Source: Clostridiales bacterium (GTDB taxonomy: Bacteria; Bacillota; Clostridia; Oscillospirales; Acutalibacteraceae). From it: a DNA stretch of 28,103 nt. The notes under the pieces are model-generated. The model saw nothing but the letters and a program-made list of their open reading frames with translations, did not search any database and was not told where the DNA came from. Below, in pieces: positions 1-7,312 of the stretch. Positions within the stretch are counted from its first letter, which is position 1; each line of letters opens with the position of its first letter. The stretch lies in assembly GCA_019418545.1 (NCBI GenBank), contig DYBQ01000005.1, positions 13,459 through 41,561 of the forward strand, read 5' to 3'. The translations under genes were made by a program, and so were the position numbers.

Positions 1-168
1 GCAGCTGCGGCAAAGGAAGAAAAGCCTGTGGAAGCTCCCAAAGCAGAAGCTGCTGTAAAGGCAGAAGAGACAGTTAAGGCTGCTGCTCCCGCGAAGAAGC
101 CTGCTGCAAAAAGAACTCCGGCAAAGAAGCCCGCTGCTAAAAAAACAGCGGCCAAAAAAGGCGAATAA
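1..168 (+). CDS. C-terminal tail of a Lys/Ala/Pro-rich protein (5' end outside window)
   Basis: Frame 1 is open from the first base to a TAA at 166-168, giving 55 residues with no start inside the window. The composition is almost only Ala, Lys, Pro and Glu. The motif PAKKPAAK occurs twice, followed by TAAKKGE, like the basic tails of histone H1. Such low-complexity basic tails occur on nucleoid proteins (HU type) and on some ribosomal or translation proteins in clostridia, and they probably bind nucleic acid. The body of the protein is missing, so identity cannot be decided. It ends just before a good terminator, so it is the last gene of its transcript. Confidence 0.75.
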   Translation, partial: AAAAKEEKPVEAPKAEAAVKAEETVKAAAPAKKPAAKRTPAKKPAAKKTAAKKGE

Positions 169-176
169 TTTTTTTA

Positions 177-215
177 AAATACGGGTCTTTTATTTTGACC
201 CGTATTTTTTTATTT
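177..215 (+). terminator. Intrinsic terminator after the basic-tail gene
   Basis: AAATACGGGTC pairs with GACCCGTATTT across a 9-base loop and is followed by a T-rich run (204-215). It starts 9 bases after the stop codon. Confidence 0.85.
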
Positions 216-238
216 CCAAATATAAAAAAGGCGTTACG

Positions 239-286
239 AAAACAGAATCCCCACTGCCATTTTGAATGGAGTGGGGATTCTGTTTT
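239..286 (-). terminator. Long hairpin, probable terminator of the ACT-paaK operon
   Basis: A 21-22 bp stem with one bulged G pairs 239-260 with 266-286 around a 5-base loop; the arms contain AGAATCCCCAC and GTGGGGATTCT. It lies just past the ACT gene stop on the minus strand. The U-run is partly inside the stem (TTTT), with a second T-run about 10 bases further on, so it may stop transcription from either side. Confidence 0.6.
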
Positions 287-316
287 GAAAGAAGCTAATT
301 ATGAAAAAGAAACTTT

Positions 317-748
317 TTATAACTCGTCCAACTCTTCCTGGCTGACAATATGAACACCATTCTTTTCCAAAACATCAATGGCTTTTTCATTATCTTCCAC
401 CCGGAAAATCATGTAGGCCTGACCCTTTTTGCGGGTAATAAAAGCATAGGTATATTCAAGATTGATTTTATTTTCGCCCAGCAGCTGCACAATCTGATAC
501 AGGCTGCCAGCCTCGTCAGAAACCTCTACAGCCAGAACCGGTGTGATGGAGAAAATATATTCAGCTTCCTTTAATACACAGGCAGTTTTATAGGTGTCGT
601 CCACAATCACACGCAGAATCCCGAAATCCGGTGTTTCTGCAATGGACAATGCCCGCATATCAATATTATGTTCCCGCAGAACTTTGGTAAAAGCGGCCAA
701 ACAGCCGGCTTTGTTTTCCAAAAATACAGAAATCTGTTTCACTGTCAT
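317..748 (-). CDS. Tandem ACT-domain protein linked to phenylacetate-CoA ligase
   Basis: The 143-residue protein is made of two ACT modules. The first (about 1-68) begins MTVKQISVFLENKAG and the second (about 70-140) contains VSDEAGSLYQIVQLL. ACT domains are small ligand-binding regulatory folds that often bind amino acids. Proteins of exactly this size are commonly found next to paaK in anaerobes, and here the gene follows paaK by 34 bases on the same strand, with AAAGGATGGG as ribosome site. The expected role is to sense an aromatic amino acid or aryl acid and tune PaaK or its operon; that role is inferred, while the fold is clear. No catalytic domain is attached. It is the last gene before the hairpin at 239-286. 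Confidence 0.88.
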   Translation of the reverse strand: MTVKQISVFLENKAGCLAAFTKVLREHNIDMRALSIAETPDFGILRVIVDDTYKTACVLKEAEYIFSITPVLAVEVSDEAGSLYQIVQLLGENKINLEYTYAFITRKKGQAYMIFRVEDNEKAIDVLEKNGVHIVSQEELDEL

Positions 749-782
749 TGGTATCCCATCCTTTCAGAAAAACATTACTTTA

Positions 783-2084
783 TTAATACAGGTTACGCTT
801 ATCAATGACACGCACAGCCTTGCCTTCGCTTCTGGCAATGGTTTTGGGTGCTACCAATTGGACATCTGCAAAAATTCCCAGCATAGACTTCAAATCGTTT
901 TCCAGTTCCACTTCTCTCTTGGAGATAGCAGAAACGGTATCGGAGAATATTTCCGGTGTCATCTCCACCTGAACCTCCAGCTTATCGCTGTTATTCTCAC
1001 GGCTGACAATAATCTGATAGTTGGCAGCGTAACCACGGTTCATCAAAACGGTTTCAATCTGAGACGGGAAGACATTAACGCCCTTAACAATGAGCATATC
1101 ATCGCTGCGGCCCATGGGTTTGGACATTTTTACATGAGTACGGCCACAGGCACATTTCTCATGAGTGAGCACACAAATATCCCGGGTGCGATAACGCAGC
1201 AGGGGGAAGGCTTCTTTGGTGATACAGGTAAACACCAGCTCACCCTTTTCCCCATCAGGCAGAACTTCGCCGGTTTTGGGGTCGATAATTTCTGCAATAA
1301 AATGGTCTTCGTTGATATGCATACCAGTTTGTGCGCTGCATTCAAAGGCAACGCCAGGGCCGGAAATTTCCGTAAGTCCATAGATGTCATAGGCTTTAAT
1401 GCCGAGCTTTTCTTCAATATCCCGGCGCATTTCCTGGGTCCAAGCTTCGGCGCCAAAAATGCCGGCTTTCAAATGAATCTTATCACGCAGGCCGCGTTCA
1501 TGAATAGATTCGGCAAGATATGCAGCATAGGATGGAGTGCAGCACAAAATCGTAGATTGCAAATCGCACATAAACTGGATTTGACGGTCTGTGTTGCCGG
1601 AGGACATAGGAAGGGTCAGGGCGCCGACTTTGTGGGAACCGCCGTTTAGGCCAGCGCCACCGGTAAAGAGCCCATAACCGTAGCTGACATGAATCACATC
1701 GCCCTTATTGCCGCCGGCAGCCATAATGGCACGGGCGCAGCAATCCTCCCACAAATCCAAGTCGTGCTGCGTATAAAAAGCAACAACCCGGCGGCCGGTG
1801 GTTCCGCTGGTTGACTGGATACGTACAGCATCCTCCATCGGTACTGCCAGTAAGCCGAAAGGATAGGCATCCCGCAAATCAGCCTTGGTAAGGAACGGCA
1901 GTTTGTGCAAATCGTCTACAGAGCGGATATCCTCAGGAGTCACACCCTTTTCCTTCATCAGATTCCGATAATATGGAACATGGTCATATACATGACGGAC
2001 TTGTTTTACCAGGCGTTCATCCTGCCAGGCGCGGATTTGCTCCCGGGAGGCGCACTCAATTTCCTGCTGATAATAATTTTCCAT
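783..2084 (-). CDS. paaK: Phenylacetate-CoA ligase (AMP-forming)
   Basis: The protein activates phenylacetate (or a related aryl acetate) with ATP and CoA to give the CoA thioester, AMP and PPi, in the cytoplasm. It has 433 residues, normal for PaaK. Visible motifs are the phosphate-binding STSGTTGR (91-98), YGLTE (235-239), RYRTRD (297-302) and the C-terminal hinge GRSDDMLIVKG (325-335). A CACGRTH stretch at 311-317 is typical of the family. The open frame extends 16 codons upstream, but the ATG at 2084 is preferred because it follows GAGGGG at suitable distance and begins the conserved MENYYQQEIE. It is followed by the ACT gene in one operon. In amino-acid-fermenting anaerobes the enzyme often works with indolepyruvate:ferredoxin oxidoreductase; no such gene is in this window, so the true substrate is open. 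Confidence 0.92.
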   Translation of the reverse strand: MENYYQQEIECASREQIRAWQDERLVKQVRHVYDHVPYYRNLMKEKGVTPEDIRSVDDLHKLPFLTKADLRDAYPFGLLAVPMEDAVRIQSTSGTTGRRVVAFYTQHDLDLWEDCCARAIMAAGGNKGDVIHVSYGYGLFTGGAGLNGGSHKVGALTLPMSSGNTDRQIQFMCDLQSTILCCTPSYAAYLAESIHERGLRDKIHLKAGIFGAEAWTQEMRRDIEEKLGIKAYDIYGLTEISGPGVAFECSAQTGMHINEDHFIAEIIDPKTGEVLPDGEKGELVFTCITKEAFPLLRYRTRDICVLTHEKCACGRTHVKMSKPMGRSDDMLIVKGVNVFPSQIETVLMNRGYAANYQIIVSRENNSDKLEVQVEMTPEIFSDTVSAISKREVELENDLKSMLGIFADVQLVAPKTIARSEGKAVRVIDKRNLY

Positions 2085-2116
2085 TGGTATCCATTCCCCT
2101 CTGTGACATAGTTTTC

Positions 2117-2143
2117 CCGGACAGAAAATCACGGTTTGTCCGG
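2117..2143 (-). promoter_or_regulatory. Hairpin in the paaK 5' leader
   Basis: CCGGACA pairs with TGTCCGG (7 bp, 13-base loop) in the untranslated leader between the predicted promoter and the paaK ribosome site. It could be an operator or an RNA element. No known riboswitch motif was recognised. Confidence 0.35.
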
Positions 2144-2183
2144 TGAATTATTACAACAATGTACAGCTTCATTGTGCAGTATT

Positions 2184-2212
2184 ATTGTAGCATTTTAGCA
2201 GGGTAATGTAAA
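2184..2212 (-). promoter_or_regulatory. Sigma-A promoter of paaK-ACT
   Basis: On the minus strand TTTACA (2207-2212) and TACAAT (2184-2189) are separated by 17 bases. Transcription would start near 2177, leaving a leader of about 93 bases before the paaK start. Confidence 0.7.
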
Positions 2213-2223
2213 TAATTTTTCAT

Positions 2224-2250
2224 AAAAAATGCCGCTATTCGGGTTTTTTT
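2224..2250 (-). terminator. Weak terminator-like hairpin after the DUF308 gene
   Basis: A short CCG/CGG core with a 5-base loop is flanked by AAAAAA and TTTTTT runs, so it can fold on either strand. The GC stem is only 3 bp, so this is tentative. Confidence 0.3.
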
Positions 2251-2294
2251 TCTAAAAACATGGAAAAATATACAGGAATATACAGAATAGATGG

Positions 2295-3674
2295 TTATGA
2301 GGAGCGTTTTTCCTTTTGCTGTTTCAGCTTTTGTGCCAAAGTTTTTCCGCGTTTTTTATCGGAATAGATAGTGCGCTCTGTCACAATGGTGTTTCCCCGC
2401 TCAAACATTTCGTTGAGCATGGAGAAATAGCTGCCCGGAGTTGCAATGGCGTTAACCCTCATAATATCCAATCCCGCAGGGCCGATGATGGTGTCAGCCA
2501 GCTTGACACAATTGGTGTTAATGGCAAAATACTTTCGGAATGGCCCGGACTGTACTTTGTAGATAGAAGCCCCGGTGGCCTTTACCAGTTCACTGGCAGC
2601 ATCCGTACAATCGCCCTTTATGGGAAGGCCTTGGCGCTTTTTTTCAAAATCGCTTTGCCAGGGAATTAGAACGTTTTTCAGGTTTTGCAGCTGCCTTTCC
2701 ACAATTTCCCGTTCTTTGGTGGAAATTTGCAGACCAAAGCCTACCAGGACTTTATTTTCAAAGGTAAGGCAGTGCCGCAAATAGGGTCCGGCAGGCGCCA
2801 CGGCAACCGTACCATCGCTGACCATTCCAAAAAAACGATGGGCATAGTGGTCATAGCAGCCATATGAATAGACAGTATTATCCAGACGGATATCCACATG
2901 TCCCATGCGGCCAAAAGCTTCATCGGAAAGATGAATGAATACTTCGAGAGGGGGCTTTTCTTCCCGCTCGTTCTGAGTTTGACGGATAATCCCGCCTTCT
3001 TCCTCATGGGTGGCAAAATAGCGGTTAAAGTCGTCGATGAGACGGCTGGGAATAAAGGCAGTGATAAACATGGGAAGGGATATGCGTACTTTTCGCTTGA
3101 TGCGGTCACCGACCTGATTGGATAGGAGCAGCCCCGATATAAAATCCAGCAGCAAAACAGCCGCATAAAGAATCAGATAGATTCCGGCAACTGTAAAGAC
3201 CGTGTGGAGCCGCAGGGCAGGATTTATGATGAGAGAGATACCAAATGCTAAGGAAAGAACAGCGGCAAAGCTATTACGGAATTTTCCCTCTAAATTTTGG
3301 GCCCAGCATTGAACCGCAATCGTACCTCGGGCAATCCCACTAACAATGAACCATATCCCGAACACCAAAGCTGTAGGAATGGTAAAAACAGCAGGGAATA
3401 TGGCAACCAGTATGGCAAGCAGCGCAAACCCGGCCACGGACAAAATAGCCGCCAGTTTTTTTTCTGCAGACAGCATCTGCAAAAATCTGGATATTCCGGC
3501 AATCCCAAGCCCTCCGGCTGCTGCTGCCTGTAAAAAGCGAAAAGCCAAATTTCCGTTTACAAGAGTTAGGATGCCAAAGGATAAAAACAGGACGGCCTGT
3601 ATCAATTCCAGCCACGGAGTAGCACTGAAGAGGATTTTTTTCTTGAAGGGAAAAGAAGTTTTTTGAGAAAACAT
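2295..3674 (-). CDS. DUF308/HdeD-like membrane protein fused to a probable permuted papain-like domain
   Basis: The 459-residue protein has two parts. Residues about 18-185 hold around six hydrophobic segments in short pairs, as in the HdeD/DUF308 membrane family. Residues about 240-430 are soluble, with GHVDIRLDNTVYSYG around His259 and, much later, INTNCVKLAD around Cys389. The His-before-Cys order with these sequence contexts resembles circularly permuted NlpC/P60 or DUF4105-type papain-like domains, whose members are amidases, peptidases or acyltransferases. The match is by eye, and the catalytic roles of His259 and Cys389 are inferred. The tail (435-459) is very rich in Lys. The start follows GGCGGAG by 7 bases. 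It lies 76 bases downstream of the YgjP-like gene on the same strand. Function unknown; probably a membrane-anchored enzyme. Confidence 0.75.
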   Translation of the reverse strand: MFSQKTSFPFKKKILFSATPWLELIQAVLFLSFGILTLVNGNLAFRFLQAAAAGGLGIAGISRFLQMLSAEKKLAAILSVAGFALLAILVAIFPAVFTIPTALVFGIWFIVSGIARGTIAVQCWAQNLEGKFRNSFAAVLSLAFGISLIINPALRLHTVFTVAGIYLILYAAVLLLDFISGLLLSNQVGDRIKRKVRISLPMFITAFIPSRLIDDFNRYFATHEEEGGIIRQTQNEREEKPPLEVFIHLSDEAFGRMGHVDIRLDNTVYSYGCYDHYAHRFFGMVSDGTVAVAPAGPYLRHCLTFENKVLVGFGLQISTKEREIVERQLQNLKNVLIPWQSDFEKKRQGLPIKGDCTDAASELVKATGASIYKVQSGPFRKYFAINTNCVKLADTIIGPAGLDIMRVNAIATPGSYFSMLNEMFERGNTIVTERTIYSDKKRGKTLAQKLKQQKEKRSS

Positions 3675-3750
3675 GGTGGAACTCCGCCTTTCATTATGGT
3701 GGGATTGTGTGGTGAGAATAAAACAAAGATAGGCAATATATATTTATAAA

Positions 3751-4251
3751 TTAGCTTGGACGTTTTCCGGGAAAATGCGCATCATATTTTCGTACCAGTT
3801 CCCAGAATTCCCGGGAATGGTTGTGATATACAATATGGCATAACTCGTGAATCACAACCGAATCGATAAACACAGCAGGCTTTTCCGCTAAAAGAAAGGA
3901 AAAGTTCAAGCTGTTTTTCGCCGTACAGCTTCCCCAGCGCTTTTTTGCCTCCGTAATGCGGATTCCTGTGGGAGTTACTCCAATCAGTGCGGAAAAGTGA
4001 GAGACTCTGGGGATAACCAGCTCCAAAGTTTTCCGCTTTAGTTCCGATATTTCTTCGGGGGAATAGTCTTTTGGAGGAGAAACTTGCCTCAGTTTCTGCT
4101 GCTTTTCCAAAATCCACGTTTCTTTTTTTGCCAAAAATTTTTCAATGTCCTTTTTGGAAAGGCGCATCGGTGCCCGCACAACGAGAATTCCGCCTGGTTT
4201 TACACAAATTTCCAGTGTTTTCCAGCGGGAGCGTATCAGCTGATACTCCAT
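3751..4251 (-). CDS. YgjP-like zinc metallopeptidase (DUF45, M48-related)
   Basis: The 166-residue protein carries HELCH at 135-139, and a second zinc-ligand His is likely at 145 in NHSREFW. RWGSCT (105-110), typical of the YgjP/DUF45 family, is also present. This is the zincin arrangement seen in YgjP and SprT-like proteins; the physiological substrate in bacteria is not well known. The start at 4251 follows AAAGGAGG by 4 bases and begins MEYQLIRSRWKTLE; longer readings upstream lack a ribosome site. It is shorter than many relatives (around 230 residues): the usual tail after the third ligand region is replaced by PGKRPS. It is divergent from the M24 peptidase gene. Confidence 0.85.
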   Translation of the reverse strand: MEYQLIRSRWKTLEICVKPGGILVVRAPMRLSKKDIEKFLAKKETWILEKQQKLRQVSPPKDYSPEEISELKRKTLELVIPRVSHFSALIGVTPTGIRITEAKKRWGSCTAKNSLNFSFLLAEKPAVFIDSVVIHELCHIVYHNHSREFWELVRKYDAHFPGKRPS

Positions 4252-4261
4252 GGCTCCTCCT

Positions 4262-4289
4262 TTGCAAAATAAATCGATTGATGTATAAT
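4262..4289 (+). promoter_or_regulatory. Possible promoter for the M24-patatin-YoaK operon
   Basis: TTGCAA (4262-4267) and TATAAT (4284-4289) are separated by 16 bases, facing the M24 gene, which would have a leader of about 110 bases. Confidence 0.5.
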
Positions 4290-4329
4290 AAAGCAGAAAT
4301 ATCCGGGATAAAACGTATCCACTTTTCAT

Positions 4330-4338
4330 AGTATAGCA
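4330..4338 (-). promoter_or_regulatory. Possible extended -10 promoter for the YgjP-like gene
   Basis: The minus strand reads TGCTATACT, an extended -10 element, about 80 bases before the YgjP-like start. The matching -35 is poor. It lies inside the leader of the divergent operon. Confidence 0.4.
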
Positions 4339-4404
4339 CACTGTTTGAAAAGTACCAGCTTTTTGTTGTCCCAAATCAATTTATATGGAAGAAGTGACCT
4401 TGCA

Positions 4405-5487
4405 ATGAACAACACCTATCAGGAACGTCTTTGCCGTGTACGTGAGAATATGAAAGAACAGGGGCTCACTCAAATCCTTGTCAGCGCCACAGAGTCCGTG
4501 TTTTATTTAACCGGGCTGTGGATTGTCCCCATGGAGCGGCAGTTGGCCCTATATCTCCATGAAGATGGCCGGTGTGTCCTTTTTGGCAATGATTTGTTTG
4601 GCGTAGAGCCTATGGAAGGCTGGCAGCTGCAAATCCATAATGATGCCGACGATGCAGTAGCGGACATTGCCAAAACGGTTTGCCCGGGCGTGTTGGGCAT
4701 TGACAAGAACTGGCCCAGCCGATTCCTCATCAGCCTGATGGAAAAGCGGCAGGATGTCCGGCCGGTAGTGGGGTCTGCGCCTGTGGATGATGCCCGCAAG
4801 CAGAAGGACGCAGCAGAAGCCCAAGCTATGCGGGAAGCTTCTGCCGTTAATGATTTGGTGATGGCACAGACAATCCGGGAACTGCGGGAAGGCGTTACAG
4901 AATCGGAAATGGCCGCCCGTGTGGAAGCTCTTTTCCGAGAAAACGGGGCGGAGCGCTCTGACGAAGGCCAGCTGGTATGCTTTGGCCCTAACGGCGCCGA
5001 CCCTCATCATGCACCGGAAAATACCGTACTGCGTCCAGGTGACAGTATTGTGCTGGACATTTTTACCCCCATTCGCCGGTACTGGTGCGACATGACCCGG
5101 ACTGTGTTTTGGAAAGAAGTGAGCGAGGAACAGCGCCGGGTTTATGAGACTGTAAAAGCTGCCAATTTGGCTGCCGAAGCCAAGATTCGCCCCGGCGTTA
5201 AGATGTGTGAGATTGACAAAGCTGCCCGCCAGGTGATTGAAGAGGCCGGGTATGGGCCATACTTTACCCACCGATTGGGCCATGGCTGCGGGATTTCCTG
5301 CCACGAGCCGCCGGATAATAGCGCTGTCAGCCAGGTGATTGCACAGCCGGGAATGGTGTTTTCTGTGGAACCGGGCATTTATTTGCCGGGCAAGTTTGGC
5401 GTGCGGATTGAAGACTTGGTATTGGTCACAGAAACCGGCTGCGAGGTGCTCAACGGCTATACCAAGGACTTGCAGGTATTGGGATAA
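4405..5487 (+). CDS. M24 family metallopeptidase (Xaa-Pro aminopeptidase-like)
   Basis: This 360-residue protein has the creatinase/aminopeptidase-P layout: an N-terminal domain (about 1-130) and a pita-bread catalytic domain (about 140-358). All five metal ligands are visible: Asp218 in IVLDIF, Asp229 in CDMTRT, His293 in HRLGHG, Glu322 in SVEPG and Glu336 in VRIED. Such enzymes usually use two Mn or Co ions to remove an N-terminal residue ahead of proline, in the cytoplasm. The ATG at 4405 begins MNNTYQERL; its ribosome site (GGAAGAAG) is weak, but extending upstream gives only a TTG start with no site. It is first in an operon with the patatin gene 15 bases behind. The intact ligands argue for a real peptidase, but the exact substrate cannot be read. 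Confidence 0.9.
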   Translation: MNNTYQERLCRVRENMKEQGLTQILVSATESVFYLTGLWIVPMERQLALYLHEDGRCVLFGNDLFGVEPMEGWQLQIHNDADDAVADIAKTVCPGVLGIDKNWPSRFLISLMEKRQDVRPVVGSAPVDDARKQKDAAEAQAMREASAVNDLVMAQTIRELREGVTESEMAARVEALFRENGAERSDEGQLVCFGPNGADPHHAPENTVLRPGDSIVLDIFTPIRRYWCDMTRTVFWKEVSEEQRRVYETVKAANLAAEAKIRPGVKMCEIDKAARQVIEEAGYGPYFTHRLGHGCGISCHEPPDNSAVSQVIAQPGMVFSVEPGIYLPGKFGVRIEDLVLVTETGCEVLNGYTKDLQVLG

Positions 5488-5502
5488 CAGGGAGGAATCA
5501 AT

Positions 5503-6360
5503 GTGAAAATCGGACTGGTACTGGAAGGCGGCGGAATGAGGGGGCTGTATACGGCTGGTGTACTGGATACCATGATGGCGCAAAAATGGCAGCCGGATTA
5601 TGTAGTGGGCGTTTCTGCGGGAGCCTGCCATGCAGCTTCCTTTGTCAGCGGGCAGCGTGGAAGAGCCTATCGAACCAACATGGATTATCTGGGGGACAAA
5701 CGCTATTTGAGTGTACGCAACTATTTGAAAACCGGTTCCCTTTTTGGTATGAAATTTATTTTTGAAACCATCCCGGACCATTTGGATATGTATGACTATG
5801 AGGCCATGTTGGCATCGCCCATGGAATATGAAGTGGGTGTTACCGATGTGGATACCGGCAAAGCGGTGTTCTATTCCAAAGAAGCGTTGTACCATGACTG
5901 TACCTTGCTGTCGGCCTCTTCTTCCATTCCGGTGTTTTCTCCCATTGTGGAATATCAGGGGAAGCGTTATCTGGATGGAGGTACGGCAGCCCCCATTCCG
6001 ATAGAGCGGGCACTGGAAAAGGGATGTGATTTTATTGTAGCAGTGCTTACCCGGGACAGAGGGTATCAAAAATCCCCCGAAAGCTTCCACTCGGTCTACC
6101 GCCGTGTGCTGCATCGCTATCCTGCCATGATACAGGCACTGGATACCCGTCACGAAGTATATGCCAAATCAAGAGAATTGCTGTTCCGTTTGGAAAAAGA
6201 GGGGAAAGCGGTAGTGATTGCGCCCGAGACGCCAATTATGCTGAGCCGTTTTGAAAAAGACAGGGAAAAGCTGGACGCTTTATACCGTCAGGGACAGCAG
6301 GAATGCCAAAAGCTGTGGGACGAAGGAAAGATGCCTACCAGTGCTGGGGAGGAATCCTGA
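5503..6360 (+). CDS. Patatin-like phospholipase/acyl hydrolase
   Basis: The 285-residue protein has the patatin fold signatures: oxyanion loop GGGMRG (9-14), nucleophile elbow GVSAG with Ser38, and the dyad Asp158 in LDGG. These make a Ser-Asp hydrolase acting on lipid esters; bacterial members of this size (YjjU/RssA-like) have mostly unknown substrates. No signal peptide is seen, so it should be cytoplasmic. The start is GTG, 7 bases after GGAGG. It overlaps an ATG followed at once by TGA, so the GTG must be the start. It sits 15 bases after the M24 gene, and its stop overlaps the next start by one base (TGATG), so the three genes are probably co-translated. Confidence 0.9.
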   Translation: MKIGLVLEGGGMRGLYTAGVLDTMMAQKWQPDYVVGVSAGACHAASFVSGQRGRAYRTNMDYLGDKRYLSVRNYLKTGSLFGMKFIFETIPDHLDMYDYEAMLASPMEYEVGVTDVDTGKAVFYSKEALYHDCTLLSASSSIPVFSPIVEYQGKRYLDGGTAAPIPIERALEKGCDFIVAVLTRDRGYQKSPESFHSVYRRVLHRYPAMIQALDTRHEVYAKSRELLFRLEKEGKAVVIAPETPIMLSRFEKDREKLDALYRQGQQECQKLWDEGKMPTSAGEES

Positions 6361-7052
6361 TGAAAATGCAGCTATGGCGGCAGGATACCCTTGCCCATGA
6401 ATCTTTGATTGTAGGGATAATGCTGGCCCTATCCGGCGGCTTTTTGGACACCTATACTTATACGCTGCGGGGCGGTGTGTTTGCCAATGCACAAACGGGA
6501 AATCTGGTGCTGATGGCAGTCAGGCTGGCAGATTTCGATTTCTTGTCCGCTTTGTACTACTTTATCCCCGTAATGGCCTTTTTTGTTGGGGTGCTTCTAA
6601 CGGAAGTGATTAAACGCCGGTTCACGGAGCGGGAGTGGATACAGTGGCAGCATATAGCCTTGCTGGTGGAGTTCCTTTTGCTGTTGATTATCGGTTTTCT
6701 GCCGCTGTGGGTGCCCGATGCCGTGGTGAATGTAACGATTTCTTTTATCTGTTCCGTACAGGTACAGAGCTTTCGGAAAACCAAGGGCCTTCCCTATGCT
6801 ACCACCATGTGTACTGGGAATCTGCGTTCTGCTGCCGACAATTTCTCGGTTTTCCTTTTTACTGGTGAAAGGGAAGCTTGGAGAAAGTGCAGGCGGTATC
6901 TGATTATAATTGCAGTTTTTTGTTTTGGGGCTGCGATAGGAGCACTTTCTTCCCGATTTTTAGGCCCTGGTGCTGTTTGGATTTGCTGTGCATTGTTGTT
7001 GGGAGTATTTCTATTACTGCTCCTGGATAAAAGCACGGCAAAGGCGGAATAG
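6360..7052 (+). CDS. YoaK/DUF1275 family membrane protein
   Basis: This 230-residue protein has about six membrane segments and the two family signatures: SGGFLDTYTYTLRGGVFANAQTGN near the N-terminus (about residues 24-47) and GLPYATTMCTGNLRSA in the second half. The repeated TGN motif in two halves suggests an internal duplication, as in transporters. The family is widespread but its substrate is not established. The start ATG overlaps the patatin stop by one base and is preceded by GGGGAGG. A longer frame starting at 6303 would overlap the patatin gene and is unlikely. No clear terminator follows it. Confidence 0.88.
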   Translation: MKMQLWRQDTLAHESLIVGIMLALSGGFLDTYTYTLRGGVFANAQTGNLVLMAVRLADFDFLSALYYFIPVMAFFVGVLLTEVIKRRFTEREWIQWQHIALLVEFLLLLIIGFLPLWVPDAVVNVTISFICSVQVQSFRKTKGLPYATTMCTGNLRSAADNFSVFLFTGEREAWRKCRRYLIIIAVFCFGAAIGALSSRFLGPGAVWICCALLLGVFLLLLLDKSTAKAE

Positions 7053-7132
7053 AAGCAATAAAATTGTACGTACATCTTTGGAGTTTTCACATGGGTTTTA
7101 TTAGAGCCTTAAAAAAGCCATTTGGAAAAACA

Positions 7133-7142
7133 GGACATGTCC
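7133..7142. other. Perfect 10-base palindrome GGACATGTCC
   Basis: GGACATGTCC lies 31 bases before the -35 box of the isomerase promoter. It may be a regulator site; palindromes of this length also arise by chance. Confidence 0.25.
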
Positions 7143-7173
7143 CGATTTTTTTCAGACATTTTTATAAAAACAG

Positions 7174-7202
7174 TTGCAAAATTCTTGGGTTTGAAGTATG
7201 AT
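7174..7202 (+). promoter_or_regulatory. Sigma-A promoter of the isomerase-family gene
   Basis: TTGCAA (7174-7179) and TATGAT (7197-7202) are separated by 17 bases. The start of transcription would be near 7209, giving a leader of about 104 bases. Confidence 0.65.
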
Positions 7203-7215
7203 TAAGGTACTAGAG

Positions 7216-7285
7216 GTTGTCCGTACATATTTTTCAGGGTTTGGGGAAAACGGAATCCCCCGGTATCCTTCCACTGCCGGACAGC
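7216..7285 (+). promoter_or_regulatory. Folded RNA leader before the isomerase-family gene
   Basis: GTTGTCCG (7216-7223) pairs with CGGACAGC (7278-7285), 8 bp with one G-U. Inside it GGGGA (7233-7237) can pair with TCCCC (7246-7250). The closing stem ends 12 bases before the ribosome site at 7298. I recognise no known riboswitch consensus. Confidence 0.4.
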
Positions 7286-7312
7286 TATCATTTTTGTAAG
7301 GAGGAAATTCCC

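Noticed and set aside
594..1649. 351-codon plus-strand frame opposite paaK
   Set aside because: It lies antisense to a clear AMP-forming ligase and has no family features.
5501..5506. ATG-TGA start-stop element overlapping the patatin start
   Set aside because: Could act as a minimal ORF, but the GTG start in the next frame with a good ribosome site explains it without a special function.
4549..6153. Long open frame (534 codons) antisense to the M24 and patatin genes
   Set aside because: It lacks a family match, has the composition of a shadow frame, and both sense genes have intact catalytic motifs.
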